Notes under the pieces: generated by a model
What the model was told of the DNA's origin: nothing
What the model saw: the letters and a program-made list of their open reading frames with translations, nothing else
The model's database searches: none
Program-made: the position numbers and the translations under genes
In this document: in pieces, positions 32,497-40,329 of the stretch
Numbering within the stretch: the stretch's first letter is position 1
Layout of the letters: each line of letters begins with the position of its first letter
NCBI GenBank assembly: GCA_964412015.1
Contig: CAYPMO010000010.1
Location: 1 to 64,000, forward strand
Length of the DNA: 64,000 nt
Reading direction: 5' to 3'
Source of the DNA: SZUA-318 sp964412015
GTDB taxonomy: Bacteria > Gemmatimonadota > Gemmatimonadetes > Longimicrobiales > Gaopeijiaceae

Positions 32497-33789
32497 ATGG
32501 CCACGAGCGAGACCGGTGAGGGTCTCGGGCTGATTCTCGATCCTGCCATGGGGATGGCGGGAGACATGTTCTCGTCCGCCCTCATCGCGTTGGGGGTTCC
32601 GGCTCCGGTGATGACCGCCGCCATGGCGCGCGCGGCTCGTCCGCTCGGCGGGGCGCGGCTGCGAGCGGAGACCGTCGGCACGAAGGAGGGGTCCGCCGTA
32701 CGTCTTCGCGTCGAGCTGGACGCGCGCGATCCCCATCTGGGTGCGGGTGACGCGCGCGCGCTCCTGGATGCCGCCGTCCGGGCGGAGGGCCTGGGTCGCC
32801 CGTATGCCGATTTCGCGTGGCGGGCGCTGGAGATCCTCATCATCGCCGAGCGGGAGGCGCACAGCGGCGGACAGCTCGATGCGGACGCGCTGAGTCTGCG
32901 GCCCATCGGTTTCGTACGCACACCCTATTCCGACACGGCACCGAGCCAGCCTCCGCGAGGAGAGGCAGGCCGGTTCCACGTCGAGCTGTTTCCCGAGTTC
33001 GCCGCCGGGATCGAGGGCCTGGGGGCATTCTCCCACGTCTACGTCGTCTCCTATCTGCGGCGGTCGCCGGGCTACTCACTGACGGTCACGCCGCCGTGGC
33101 AGGTGGGTGAGGCGCCTCGAACCGTAGGCGTGTTCGCCAGCCGTTCCCCCAACCGTCCCAGCCCTCTCGGGCTCACGCTCGTCCGCGTGCTCGGGATCGT
33201 GGGCAATCGGATTCATACGAGCCCGATGGATCTCTTCGACCGGACTCCCGTCGTCGATCTCAAGCCGCACCTGGCCTCGTTGGACGAGACGGGTCTGGGA
33301 AACGACGGGTGGCTCGCGGACAGCGATCACCTCCAGCTCCACAAGGAGGGTGTTCCGCACCGCCATGCCGGCGAGGAAGCGGTGTTACACGAGGCGCGGG
33401 ATATCCTGCTGGACGTCGTAGGGGCCGCGAAGGGGTTGGAGTTCCTCGGAGTCTCGCCGGAGGACGTGGTCTGTCTGACGCCTGTGTCGGTCGGCGGAGG
33501 GCGGGTACGGTGCTCTCACGGTGACCTTCCGGTGCCGACGCCGGCGGCCTCCGCGATTCTCAGGCGCTTCAGGGTTCCTCACGTCGCGGGTCCGGTGGAC
33601 GTGGAGTTGCTGACTCCGACCGGCGCGGCCCTGCTGACGGCGCTCCGGCCACGATGGCGCCCACGGGAGATGGGGTCGACCGGAGAGATCGCCCGACGGG
33701 GATTGGGCCTCGGCACCCGGGAGCTGGATCCTGTCAATGCGCTGCGAGTGGCGCTCGAGCGTCGTTCCGTCCCCGGTGCCACACGGTGA
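32497..33789 (+). CDS. LarC-like protein interrupted by a TrmO (TsaA) domain
   Basis: 430 residues. Residues 12-125 match the LarC N-terminus (LDPAMGMAGDMFSSALIALGV, then AWRALEILIIAEREAH). Residues 134-275 form a complete TsaA/TrmO domain (LRPIGFVRTPYSD, GVFASRSPNRPSPLGLTLVRV, MDLFDRTPVVDLKPHL), the family that N6-methylates t6A in tRNA. LarC then resumes at about 286-420: HEARDILLDVVGAAKGLEFLGV, GGGRVRCSHGDLPVPTPAASAIL, ELLTPTGAALLTAL and GLGTRELDPVNALRV. LarC inserts nickel into the lactate-racemase cofactor. Its usual HFHEVGxxDS motif is shortened here (VLHEARDILLD) and the CTP-binding C-terminal domain is absent. No larA, larB or larE is seen. The reading frame is continuous. Confidence 0.82.
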   Translation: MATSETGEGLGLILDPAMGMAGDMFSSALIALGVPAPVMTAAMARAARPLGGARLRAETVGTKEGSAVRLRVELDARDPHLGAGDARALLDAAVRAEGLGRPYADFAWRALEILIIAEREAHSGGQLDADALSLRPIGFVRTPYSDTAPSQPPRGEAGRFHVELFPEFAAGIEGLGAFSHVYVVSYLRRSPGYSLTVTPPWQVGEAPRTVGVFASRSPNRPSPLGLTLVRVLGIVGNRIHTSPMDLFDRTPVVDLKPHLASLDETGLGNDGWLADSDHLQLHKEGVPHRHAGEEAVLHEARDILLDVVGAAKGLEFLGVSPEDVVCLTPVSVGGGRVRCSHGDLPVPTPAASAILRRFRVPHVAGPVDVELLTPTGAALLTALRPRWRPREMGSTGEIARRGLGLGTRELDPVNALRVALERRSVPGATR

Positions 33790-33820
33790 CGTCGCCGATG
33801 GGCTGGCGGCCCGTTGGCCG

Positions 33821-36800
33821 TCAGCCTGCCTCCATCCTCGCGTGATACTCCTGCAATGACGTGACTCCGCCGCCGCCGCGCCGCCGCGCGGCGATGCCAC
33901 GCGCGGATGCGAGCGCCGCGGGCAGCGTGGTGAAGTAGGGCACCTGGCAACGGATCGCGGTCTTGCGGATGTAGGAGTCGTCGTACTCGCTGAGGCGGCC
34001 GGCGGGCGTGTTCACGACGAGTTGGATCTCCCCGTTCTTGATCGCGTCGGCGATGTGGGGTCTGCCCTCGTGGAGCTTCAGGATGGAGTCGGCGGCGATG
34101 CCGCGCTCCTGGAGGTACGCGGCCGTGCCGCGGGTGGCCAGGATCCGGAATCCGAGGGCCGCGAACTCCTGCGCCACCTGGAGCGCGATGGGTGGCTTCT
34201 CCGCCAGGCTGATGAGGACCGTCCCCTCCGTCGGCAGGGGCGGCTTCGCGGCCTCGATCGCCTTGAAGAACGCCATCTCGAACGAGCTGGCGATTCCCAG
34301 GACCTCGCCCGTCGAGCGCATCTCCGGACCGAGGAGCGGATCCACTTCCGGCATCTTGTCGAACGGGAAGACCGGCTCCTTGACGCCGAAGTGGCGGATC
34401 GGCCGACGCGCCGGGCGGAGGTCGCGCAGGCGCTTGCCCATCATCAGCTCGGTCGCGAGGCGGGCCATCTGCACGCCGCACACCTTCGAGACGAGAGGTA
34501 CCGTGCGCGACGCCCGTGGGTTCGCCTCGAGGACGTAGAGCCGACCGTCCTGGATCGCGTACTGGATGTTCATCAGTCCGACGACGCTCAGCTCGTGCGC
34601 GATGCGTCGCGTTGTCTCCTCGATCTGCTCGAGGTGCTCCGCGGAGATCGTGACCGGGGGAATGACGCATGCCGAGTCGCCCGAGTGGACGCCCGCGTAC
34701 TCGATGTGCTCCATGACGGCCGGGACGAAGACCTCCTGTCCGTCGGAGATCGCGTCGGCCTCGCACTCGAGCGCATCCGCGAGGAAGCGGTCGATGAGGA
34801 TCGGATGCTCCGGCGTGACCTCCACGGCACGGGCGACATAGTCGCGCAGCGACTCCTCGTCGTGGACCACCTCCATGCCCCGCCCCCCGAGCACGTACGA
34901 GGGGCGCACGATCAACGGGTATCCGATGCGTGTGGCGATCCGGAGCGCCTCGTCCAGACTGCTCGCCATCCCCGCCTCGGGCATCACGATGCCCATCCGC
35001 TCCATGGTCCCGCCGAAGAGCTCCCGGTCCTCCGCCAGCGCGATCGCATCGACGCTCGTGCCGAGGATCTTCACGCCCGCCTGCCGGAGCTCGGCCGCGA
35101 TGTTCAGCGGCGTCTGGCCGCCGAACTGGACGATGACGCCCTCCGGCCTCTCCTTCTCGTAGATCGCGAGCACGTCCTCCACGGTGAGCGGCTCGAAGTA
35201 CAGCTTGTCGGACGTGTCGTAGTCGGTCGAGACGGTTTCCGGGTTGCAGTTGACCATGATCGTCTCGTAACCGAGGTCCCGCAGGGCGAACGCCGCGTGG
35301 ACGCAACAGTAATCGAACTCGATGCCCTGCCCGATCCGATTGGGGCCGCCGCCCAGGATCATCACCTTGCGCCGGTCGCTCACCGGCACGCGGTCCACGC
35401 CGTTGTACGTCGAGTAGTAATAGGCCGCGTTCTCGACTCCACTCACCGGCACGGCATCCCAGGCCTCGACGACCCCCATAGCCGTCCGCTGCTCGCGGAT
35501 CTCACGCTCTTCGACGCCGAGCCGCCGCGCGAGGTAGCGGTCCGCGAAACCGTCCTGCTTGGCGCGCCGCAGCAGCTCGTCGGGGACCCTCGAGCCCCGA
35601 TGCGCGAGGATCTCCTCTTCGAGCTCCACGAGCTCCTTCATCTGCTCGAGGAACCACGCCTTGATGTGCGTGAGGCGGTGCAGATCCTCGACGCTCGCGC
35701 CCTTGCGAAGCGCCTCGTACAGGATGAACTGCCGCTCGCTCGACGGCTCGCGGAGCATCGCGAGCAGCTCCTCGAGTGGCCTCGTGTTGAAGTCCCTGGC
35801 GAAGCCGAGACCATAGCGGTCGATCTCCAGCGAACGAATCGCCTTCTGGAAGGCCTCCTTGTAGGTCTTCCCGATGCTCATCACCTCGCCCACCGCCCGC
35901 ATCTGAGTGCCGAGCCTGTCCTCGGCGCCCCGGAACTTCTCGAATGCCCACCGTGCGAACTTGACCACGACGTAGTCGCCCGACGGCGTGTACCTCTCGA
36001 GCGTGCCTTCGCGCCAATAGGGGATCTCGTCGAGGGTGAGACCGCCCGCGAGCTTGGCCGAGACCTGGGCGATGGGGAACCCCGTCGCCTTCGAGGCGAG
36101 GGCCGACGAGCGCGAGGTTCGCGGGTTGATCTCGATGATCACCACACGCCCCGTCTTCGGATCGTGGGCGAACTGGACGTTCGTGCCTCCGATCACGTCG
36201 ATCGCGTCCACCACGTCGTAGGAGTACTTCTGGAGCCGTCGCTGCAGATCCCCGGAGATCGTGAGCATCGGCGCGGTGCAGTACGAATCGCCCGTGTGCA
36301 CGCCCATGGCGTCCACGTTCTCGATGAAGCAGACGGTGATCTTCTGGCTCTTCGCGTCCCGCACGACCTCCAGCTCCAACTCCTCCCAGCCGACCACGGC
36401 CTCCTCGACCAGGATCTGCCCGATCAGGCTGGACGCGAGGCCCCGCTGGGCGACCGTGCGCAGCTCCTCGACGTTGTAGACGAGCCCGCCGCCCGTCCCA
36501 CCCATCGTGTACGCGGGTCGGACGACCACCGGGTAGCCGAGCTTCGCCGCGATCGCTTCAGCCTCCTCGAGCGTGTACGCGAGCTCGCTCTTCGGCATGT
36601 CGATGCCCAGGCGGTCCATCGTGGCCTTGAAGGACTCGCGGTCCTCTCCGCGCTCGATCGCGTCCACGTTGACGCCGATCACCCTCACCCCGAAGCGCTC
36701 GAGCACGCCCGAGCGCGCCAGCTCCGAGCTGAGGTTGAGCCCCGACTGCCCTCCGAGGTTCGGGAGCAACGCGTCCGGACGCTCCTTCTCGATGATCTCG

Positions 36801-37024
36801 GCCATGCGCGTGACGTTGAGCGGCTCGAGGTAGGTGACGTCCGCCATGCCGGGGTCGGTCATGATCGTGGCGGGATTCGAGTTCGCGAGGACGACCCGAT
36901 AGCCCAGCGCGCGCAAGGCCTTGCAGGCCTGGGTGCCGGAGTAGTCGAACTCGCAGGCCTGGCCGATCACGATCGGGCCGGACCCGATGATCATCACCTT
37001 CCGGATATCGTCCCGCCGGGGCAT
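33821..37024 (-). CDS. carB: Carbamoyl-phosphate synthase large subunit
   Basis: 1067 residues, close to the usual length. Two ATP-grasp halves begin VMIIGSGPIVIGQACEFDYSGTQACKALR and VMILGGGPNRIGQGIEFDYCCVHAAFALR. Each carries the carbamoyl-phosphate signatures (YPVVVRPAYTMGGTGGGLVYN and YPLIVRPSYVLGGRGMEVVHDEE; EINPRTSRSSALASKATGFPIA and EANPRASRTVPLVSKVCGV). A C-terminal MGS-like allosteric domain follows (VLISLAEK...ALGFRILATRGTAAYLQERG). The enzyme makes carbamoyl phosphate for arginine and pyrimidines. The frame is open far upstream, but MPRRDDIRKV at 37024 is the natural start. carA is not in the window. It is convergent with the LarC/TrmO gene. Confidence 0.97.
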   Translation of the reverse strand: MPRRDDIRKVMIIGSGPIVIGQACEFDYSGTQACKALRALGYRVVLANSNPATIMTDPGMADVTYLEPLNVTRMAEIIEKERPDALLPNLGGQSGLNLSSELARSGVLERFGVRVIGVNVDAIERGEDRESFKATMDRLGIDMPKSELAYTLEEAEAIAAKLGYPVVVRPAYTMGGTGGGLVYNVEELRTVAQRGLASSLIGQILVEEAVVGWEELELEVVRDAKSQKITVCFIENVDAMGVHTGDSYCTAPMLTISGDLQRRLQKYSYDVVDAIDVIGGTNVQFAHDPKTGRVVIIEINPRTSRSSALASKATGFPIAQVSAKLAGGLTLDEIPYWREGTLERYTPSGDYVVVKFARWAFEKFRGAEDRLGTQMRAVGEVMSIGKTYKEAFQKAIRSLEIDRYGLGFARDFNTRPLEELLAMLREPSSERQFILYEALRKGASVEDLHRLTHIKAWFLEQMKELVELEEEILAHRGSRVPDELLRRAKQDGFADRYLARRLGVEEREIREQRTAMGVVEAWDAVPVSGVENAAYYYSTYNGVDRVPVSDRRKVMILGGGPNRIGQGIEFDYCCVHAAFALRDLGYETIMVNCNPETVSTDYDTSDKLYFEPLTVEDVLAIYEKERPEGVIVQFGGQTPLNIAAELRQAGVKILGTSVDAIALAEDRELFGGTMERMGIVMPEAGMASSLDEALRIATRIGYPLIVRPSYVLGGRGMEVVHDEESLRDYVARAVEVTPEHPILIDRFLADALECEADAISDGQEVFVPAVMEHIEYAGVHSGDSACVIPPVTISAEHLEQIEETTRRIAHELSVVGLMNIQYAIQDGRLYVLEANPRASRTVPLVSKVCGVQMARLATELMMGKRLRDLRPARRPIRHFGVKEPVFPFDKMPEVDPLLGPEMRSTGEVLGIASSFEMAFFKAIEAAKPPLPTEGTVLISLAEKPPIALQVAQEFAALGFRILATRGTAAYLQERGIAADSILKLHEGRPHIADAIKNGEIQLVVNTPAGRLSEYDDSYIRKTAIRCQVPYFTTLPAALASARGIAARRRGGGGVTSLQEYHARMEAG

Positions 37025-37234
37025 GGGGACTCCCGTCCTGTCTTGGTGGCGCGGGCGCTTGAGGGCGGGAGTGCTCTGCCCGGAGCAGTCGCGGGAGTCT
37101 ACAGCGGCGAGGGGCTCCGGGGAATGGCCGTGCGGCCCCGGGGCCGCGGCAGCGATGGGCCGGTGAACGTATCGCTCCGCGGACGGCACCGGTAAAATGC
37201 CCGAAAGACCGACTTCGACAGGAGCGTCCCACCC

Positions 37235-38029
37235 ATGAAAGGCCGGGTTGCCGGGAAGGTCGTCATCGTCACGGGGGCGGGCTCGGTGGGCCCCGGCATC
37301 GGCAACGGCAGAGCCGCGGGGATCGTCTACGCCCGGGAGGGAGGGCGGGTGATGCTGGTGGACCTGAACCCGGATGCCGCTGAGGCCACCCGCGGCATGA
37401 TCGAGGACGAGGGCGGGGAGTCCTTCGCCTTCCAGGCGGACGTGAGCGACGCGCGGGACTGCAAGCGACTGGCGAACGCCTGCCTCGAGCGCTACGGGCG
37501 CGTGGACATCCTCCACAACAACGTGGGCATCGAGCTGCCCGGGGGGCTGGCCGAGACGACCGAGCGGATGTGGGACCGCACGCTCGCCGTGAACCTCAAG
37601 AGCGTCTTCCTGCTGTGCAAGGAAGTGGTGCCCCACATGGAGCGGCAGGGTGGGGGAGCCATCGTGAACATCTCCTCGATCAACGCCATCCGGACGCTCC
37701 CCGCGCTCTCCCTGGCGTACGCGGTGTCCAAGGCCGGGATCATCGCGTTCACCCGGGACGTGGCCGTCGAGTACGCCCGGAAGAAGATCCGGGTCAACGC
37801 GGTCCTCCCGGGGATGATGGCCACCCCGTTCGTGACCCGAGCGCTCACGGAGGCGTACGGAGGGGACGTCGAGGAGATGATGCGGAAGCGCGACGGCCTC
37901 TGCCCCACGGGGAAGCAGGGGGAAGCGTGGGACGTCGCGTACCTCTCCCTCTTCCTGGCGTCCGACGAGGCGAAGTACGTCACGGGTGCCTCGGTGATCG
38001 TGGACGGTGCCCAGACCTGCCGGATCTGA
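37235..38029 (+). CDS. Short-chain dehydrogenase/reductase
   Basis: 264 residues of the classical SDR family. The cofactor motif is VVIVTGAGSVGPGIGNG, a TGxxxGxG with a two-residue expansion. Then come LVDLNPDAAE (an Asp at the strand-2 end, favouring NAD), NNVG, the catalytic Ser in VNISSINA, YAVSK for the Tyr-Lys pair, and VLPGMMATPF. It ends LFLASDEAKYVTGASVIVDGAQTCRI, the usual closing of FabG-like enzymes. The substrate is unknown. A Shine-Dalgarno-like AGGAG lies about 12 bp upstream. Divergent from carB; the 210-bp gap holds no other gene. Confidence 0.9.
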   Translation: MKGRVAGKVVIVTGAGSVGPGIGNGRAAGIVYAREGGRVMLVDLNPDAAEATRGMIEDEGGESFAFQADVSDARDCKRLANACLERYGRVDILHNNVGIELPGGLAETTERMWDRTLAVNLKSVFLLCKEVVPHMERQGGGAIVNISSINAIRTLPALSLAYAVSKAGIIAFTRDVAVEYARKKIRVNAVLPGMMATPFVTRALTEAYGGDVEEMMRKRDGLCPTGKQGEAWDVAYLSLFLASDEAKYVTGASVIVDGAQTCRI

Positions 38030-38300
38030 ACGCGACGGGTGCGAGGGGGCTCGGCCTTGGGGACGCGCGCACGCTGCTGCCTCGCGGTGGTGACGGACGT
38101 CCCCATTACGACTCCGGGAGCGCCATACCCGATTCGAGTCCGTATCCCCCGAGGGCGCCTCCCCGTCCGGCGCGCGCGGCTGCGCCGCTTGCCTGGCTTC
38201 GCTATCATGCTGGCCACACGCCCGGAGAGGGCCTCACGCTCCGTCGCACCTCACGTTGGGCGCGCTGAGGTAGCTCCGTCGTAGACAGGGAGGACGTCCC

Positions 38301-39365
38301 ATGCTGTCCCTCGACACCCTGAAGACGCGGCTCGACGCGTTCGACCGCGTGGTCCTGACCCACCTGCCCACCCCGCTGGAAAGACTCCCCGCGCTGTCGC
38401 GGCGGGTGGGCACCCTGAACATCCATGTGAAGCGTGACGACCAGACCGGGCTCGCCTTCGGAGGAAACAAGGCCCGGAAGCTCGAGCTCATCATGGCCGA
38501 CGCGCTCCGGCAGAGGGCGGACTCGGTGGTGACATGGGCCGGGCTCCAGTCCAACTGGTGCAGGCAGACGGCCGCGGCCGCGGCCCGACTGGGCCTGCGG
38601 TCCGTTCTGGTTCTCGTGAAGAAGCCGGGCTTTCCCGTGGGTTGGGACGGGAACCTCCTCCTGGACCGGATCCTCGGCGCCGACGTCCGGGTGGTCGAGG
38701 CCGAGCAAGGCCGGTCCTTCCTCGAGCTCGCCCTGGTGGCGGACTTCGTGGAGCCGGTCGTGGACGAGGAGCGGAAGGCGGGCCGGACTCCCTACCTGGC
38801 GCCCATCGGAGGCTCCCTGACGGAGGGCTCCATGTCCGCGCCCCTCGGCGCCCTCTCGTATGTACGGGCATTTGTGGAGCTCCACGAGCAGGCGGCGGAT
38901 CTGGGCATCTCCCTGGACTCGGTGGTCCACGCCACCGGCTCCGCCAGCACCCAGGCCGGGCTCGTCGTGGGGGCGAAGCTCCTCTCACCCGGGACCAGGA
39001 TCGTGGGGATCTCCGTGGCGGCGGACAGGGAAACCGTCGCCGGTTACGTGGACGTGATCGGGAACCAGACGCTCGCGGCTCTCGGAGTGGACGACCGGGT
39101 CGCTCCGGAGGAGGTGATCGTCCTGGACGACTACTTGGCGGAAGGTTACGGCATCCTCAACGAACCGGTCAGGGACGCCATCTCCCTGGTAGCCAGGGAG
39201 GAGGGACTGCTCCTGGATCCGGTCTACACGGGGAAGGCCATGGTCGGGATGCTGGACTTGGCCGGCCGCGGGTGGTTCCGGGAGGGGGAGAGCGTGGTGT
39301 TCATGCACACGGGCGGCACGCCTGCTCTGTTCCCTTATCGGGAAGGCCTGCTGACGAGCCCGTGA
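38301..39365 (+). CDS. ACC deaminase/D-cysteine desulfhydrase-family PLP enzyme
   Basis: 354 residues of fold-type II PLP enzymes. The Schiff-base lysine is in FGGNKARKLELIMADAL, the phosphate-binding and substrate region is WAGLQSNWCRQTAAAAARLG, and HATGSASTQAGLVVG follows. Members deaminate 1-aminocyclopropane-1-carboxylate, D-cysteine or related D-amino acids; the sequence alone does not decide which. A strong GGGAGG lies 8 bp before the ATG. The 271 bp before it contain no recognised gene. Confidence 0.88.
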   Translation: MLSLDTLKTRLDAFDRVVLTHLPTPLERLPALSRRVGTLNIHVKRDDQTGLAFGGNKARKLELIMADALRQRADSVVTWAGLQSNWCRQTAAAAARLGLRSVLVLVKKPGFPVGWDGNLLLDRILGADVRVVEAEQGRSFLELALVADFVEPVVDEERKAGRTPYLAPIGGSLTEGSMSAPLGALSYVRAFVELHEQAADLGISLDSVVHATGSASTQAGLVVGAKLLSPGTRIVGISVAADRETVAGYVDVIGNQTLAALGVDDRVAPEEVIVLDDYLAEGYGILNEPVRDAISLVAREEGLLLDPVYTGKAMVGMLDLAGRGWFREGESVVFMHTGGTPALFPYREGLLTSP

Positions 39366-39411
39366 GGACTCACCGGGAGACCTCCCCGGCTCATCGCTTC
39401 CGCAGCGTCAC

Positions 39412-40329
39412 CTACCGCCCGGACGGAGACAGCCGCTCCCTCGTCGGCGTCAGCCGATCGAGACGGTAGGACGAGATCCGGTACGTCACGCTGTCTCCGG
39501 CCGAGCGGAGCCAGCGCTCGGACTCGCCGGAGCCGATCCGGAGCGACGCGACCTCGGCGCCCTCCGCGGAGCGGGCCACGAGCGCGCCGCCCTCGGCGAG
39601 CGCGGCCAGCGAATCGCCCTCCGCCAGGAAGCCGTCGGCCCACAGGTTGTGCAGCTCACCGAGGATCCCGCGCACGACGGCGGCATCCGCCGATACACCG
39701 CCTGCCAGCGTCCAGGTGGTGTCCGCGCGCGCGAGCGCGTACGACTCTCCGTCCCTGCGAACCTCGAGGCTCGCGACGGCCGCCGTGTCGAGGGCGACCA
39801 CGCGCTTGCTGCGCCAGTCGTCGAGCGACCGACGAGCTGCCGTCCGGAGATCCGCCTCCACGAGCCAGGCCTCGTCGGACGCGGGCCGGCGGACGTACGT
39901 CGTCCCGTACCGCGTGCCCGCGTCCCCGACGAGGACGGTCTCGGCGGCTCCCCGCCCATGCAACTCGACGGTGTATGCGCTGTCCGCGCTCAGGCCGAGG
40001 CGGGCGTGGGTGGTCGGGTTGCGAGCGACCAGGGCTCCGGACGAAGCGTCCGCGAGCGCCGTCAGGAACCGCGCCACCGACCCCGAGTCCGCGGGGTGGC
40101 CGTTCACGATCCAGTGACTACCCGCCCGCGACAGCTCGACCGTCTCGCCTCGGGGCGTCTCGAATCGGATGGCGCGGAGCGAGGCCGTGTCCCTGATGTC
40201 CTCGAGGAGCGCTCCGAGCTCGGCGGGCTCGCCCGGGGCCCGATGCCGCGTCGCCAACGCGACGGCGCCCCACACGACGAGCAGCACGATGAGCGCGCCG
40301 ACCAGCTTCTTCAACGCGTTCGGGCTCAT
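39412..40329 (-). CDS. DUF4340-domain membrane-anchored protein
   Basis: 305 residues with one N-terminal membrane anchor (KKLVGALIVLLVVWGAVALAT), then a periplasmic beta-rich region with two similar halves (IRFETPRGETVELSRAGSHWIVNG and LEVRRDGESYALARADTTWTLAGG), the repeat style of DUF4340. This family accompanies ABC-2/GldG transport modules. Its start overlaps the stop of the permease-GldG gene (ATGA), making it the last cistron of a three-gene operon. Function unproven; probably an envelope partner of the transporter. Confidence 0.87.
   Translation of the reverse strand: MSPNALKKLVGALIVLLVVWGAVALATRHRAPGEPAELGALLEDIRDTASLRAIRFETPRGETVELSRAGSHWIVNGHPADSGSVARFLTALADASSGALVARNPTTHARLGLSADSAYTVELHGRGAAETVLVGDAGTRYGTTYVRRPASDEAWLVEADLRTAARRSLDDWRSKRVVALDTAAVASLEVRRDGESYALARADTTWTLAGGVSADAAVVRGILGELHNLWADGFLAEGDSLAALAEGGALVARSAEGAEVASLRIGSGESERWLRSAGDSVTYRISSYRLDRLTPTRERLSPSGR

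Noticed and set aside
38140..38170. A tRNA T-loop-like stretch (gattcgagtcc) before the PLP deaminase gene.
   Set aside because: The flanking bases do not form a T-stem and no acceptor, D or anticodon arms could be placed around it.
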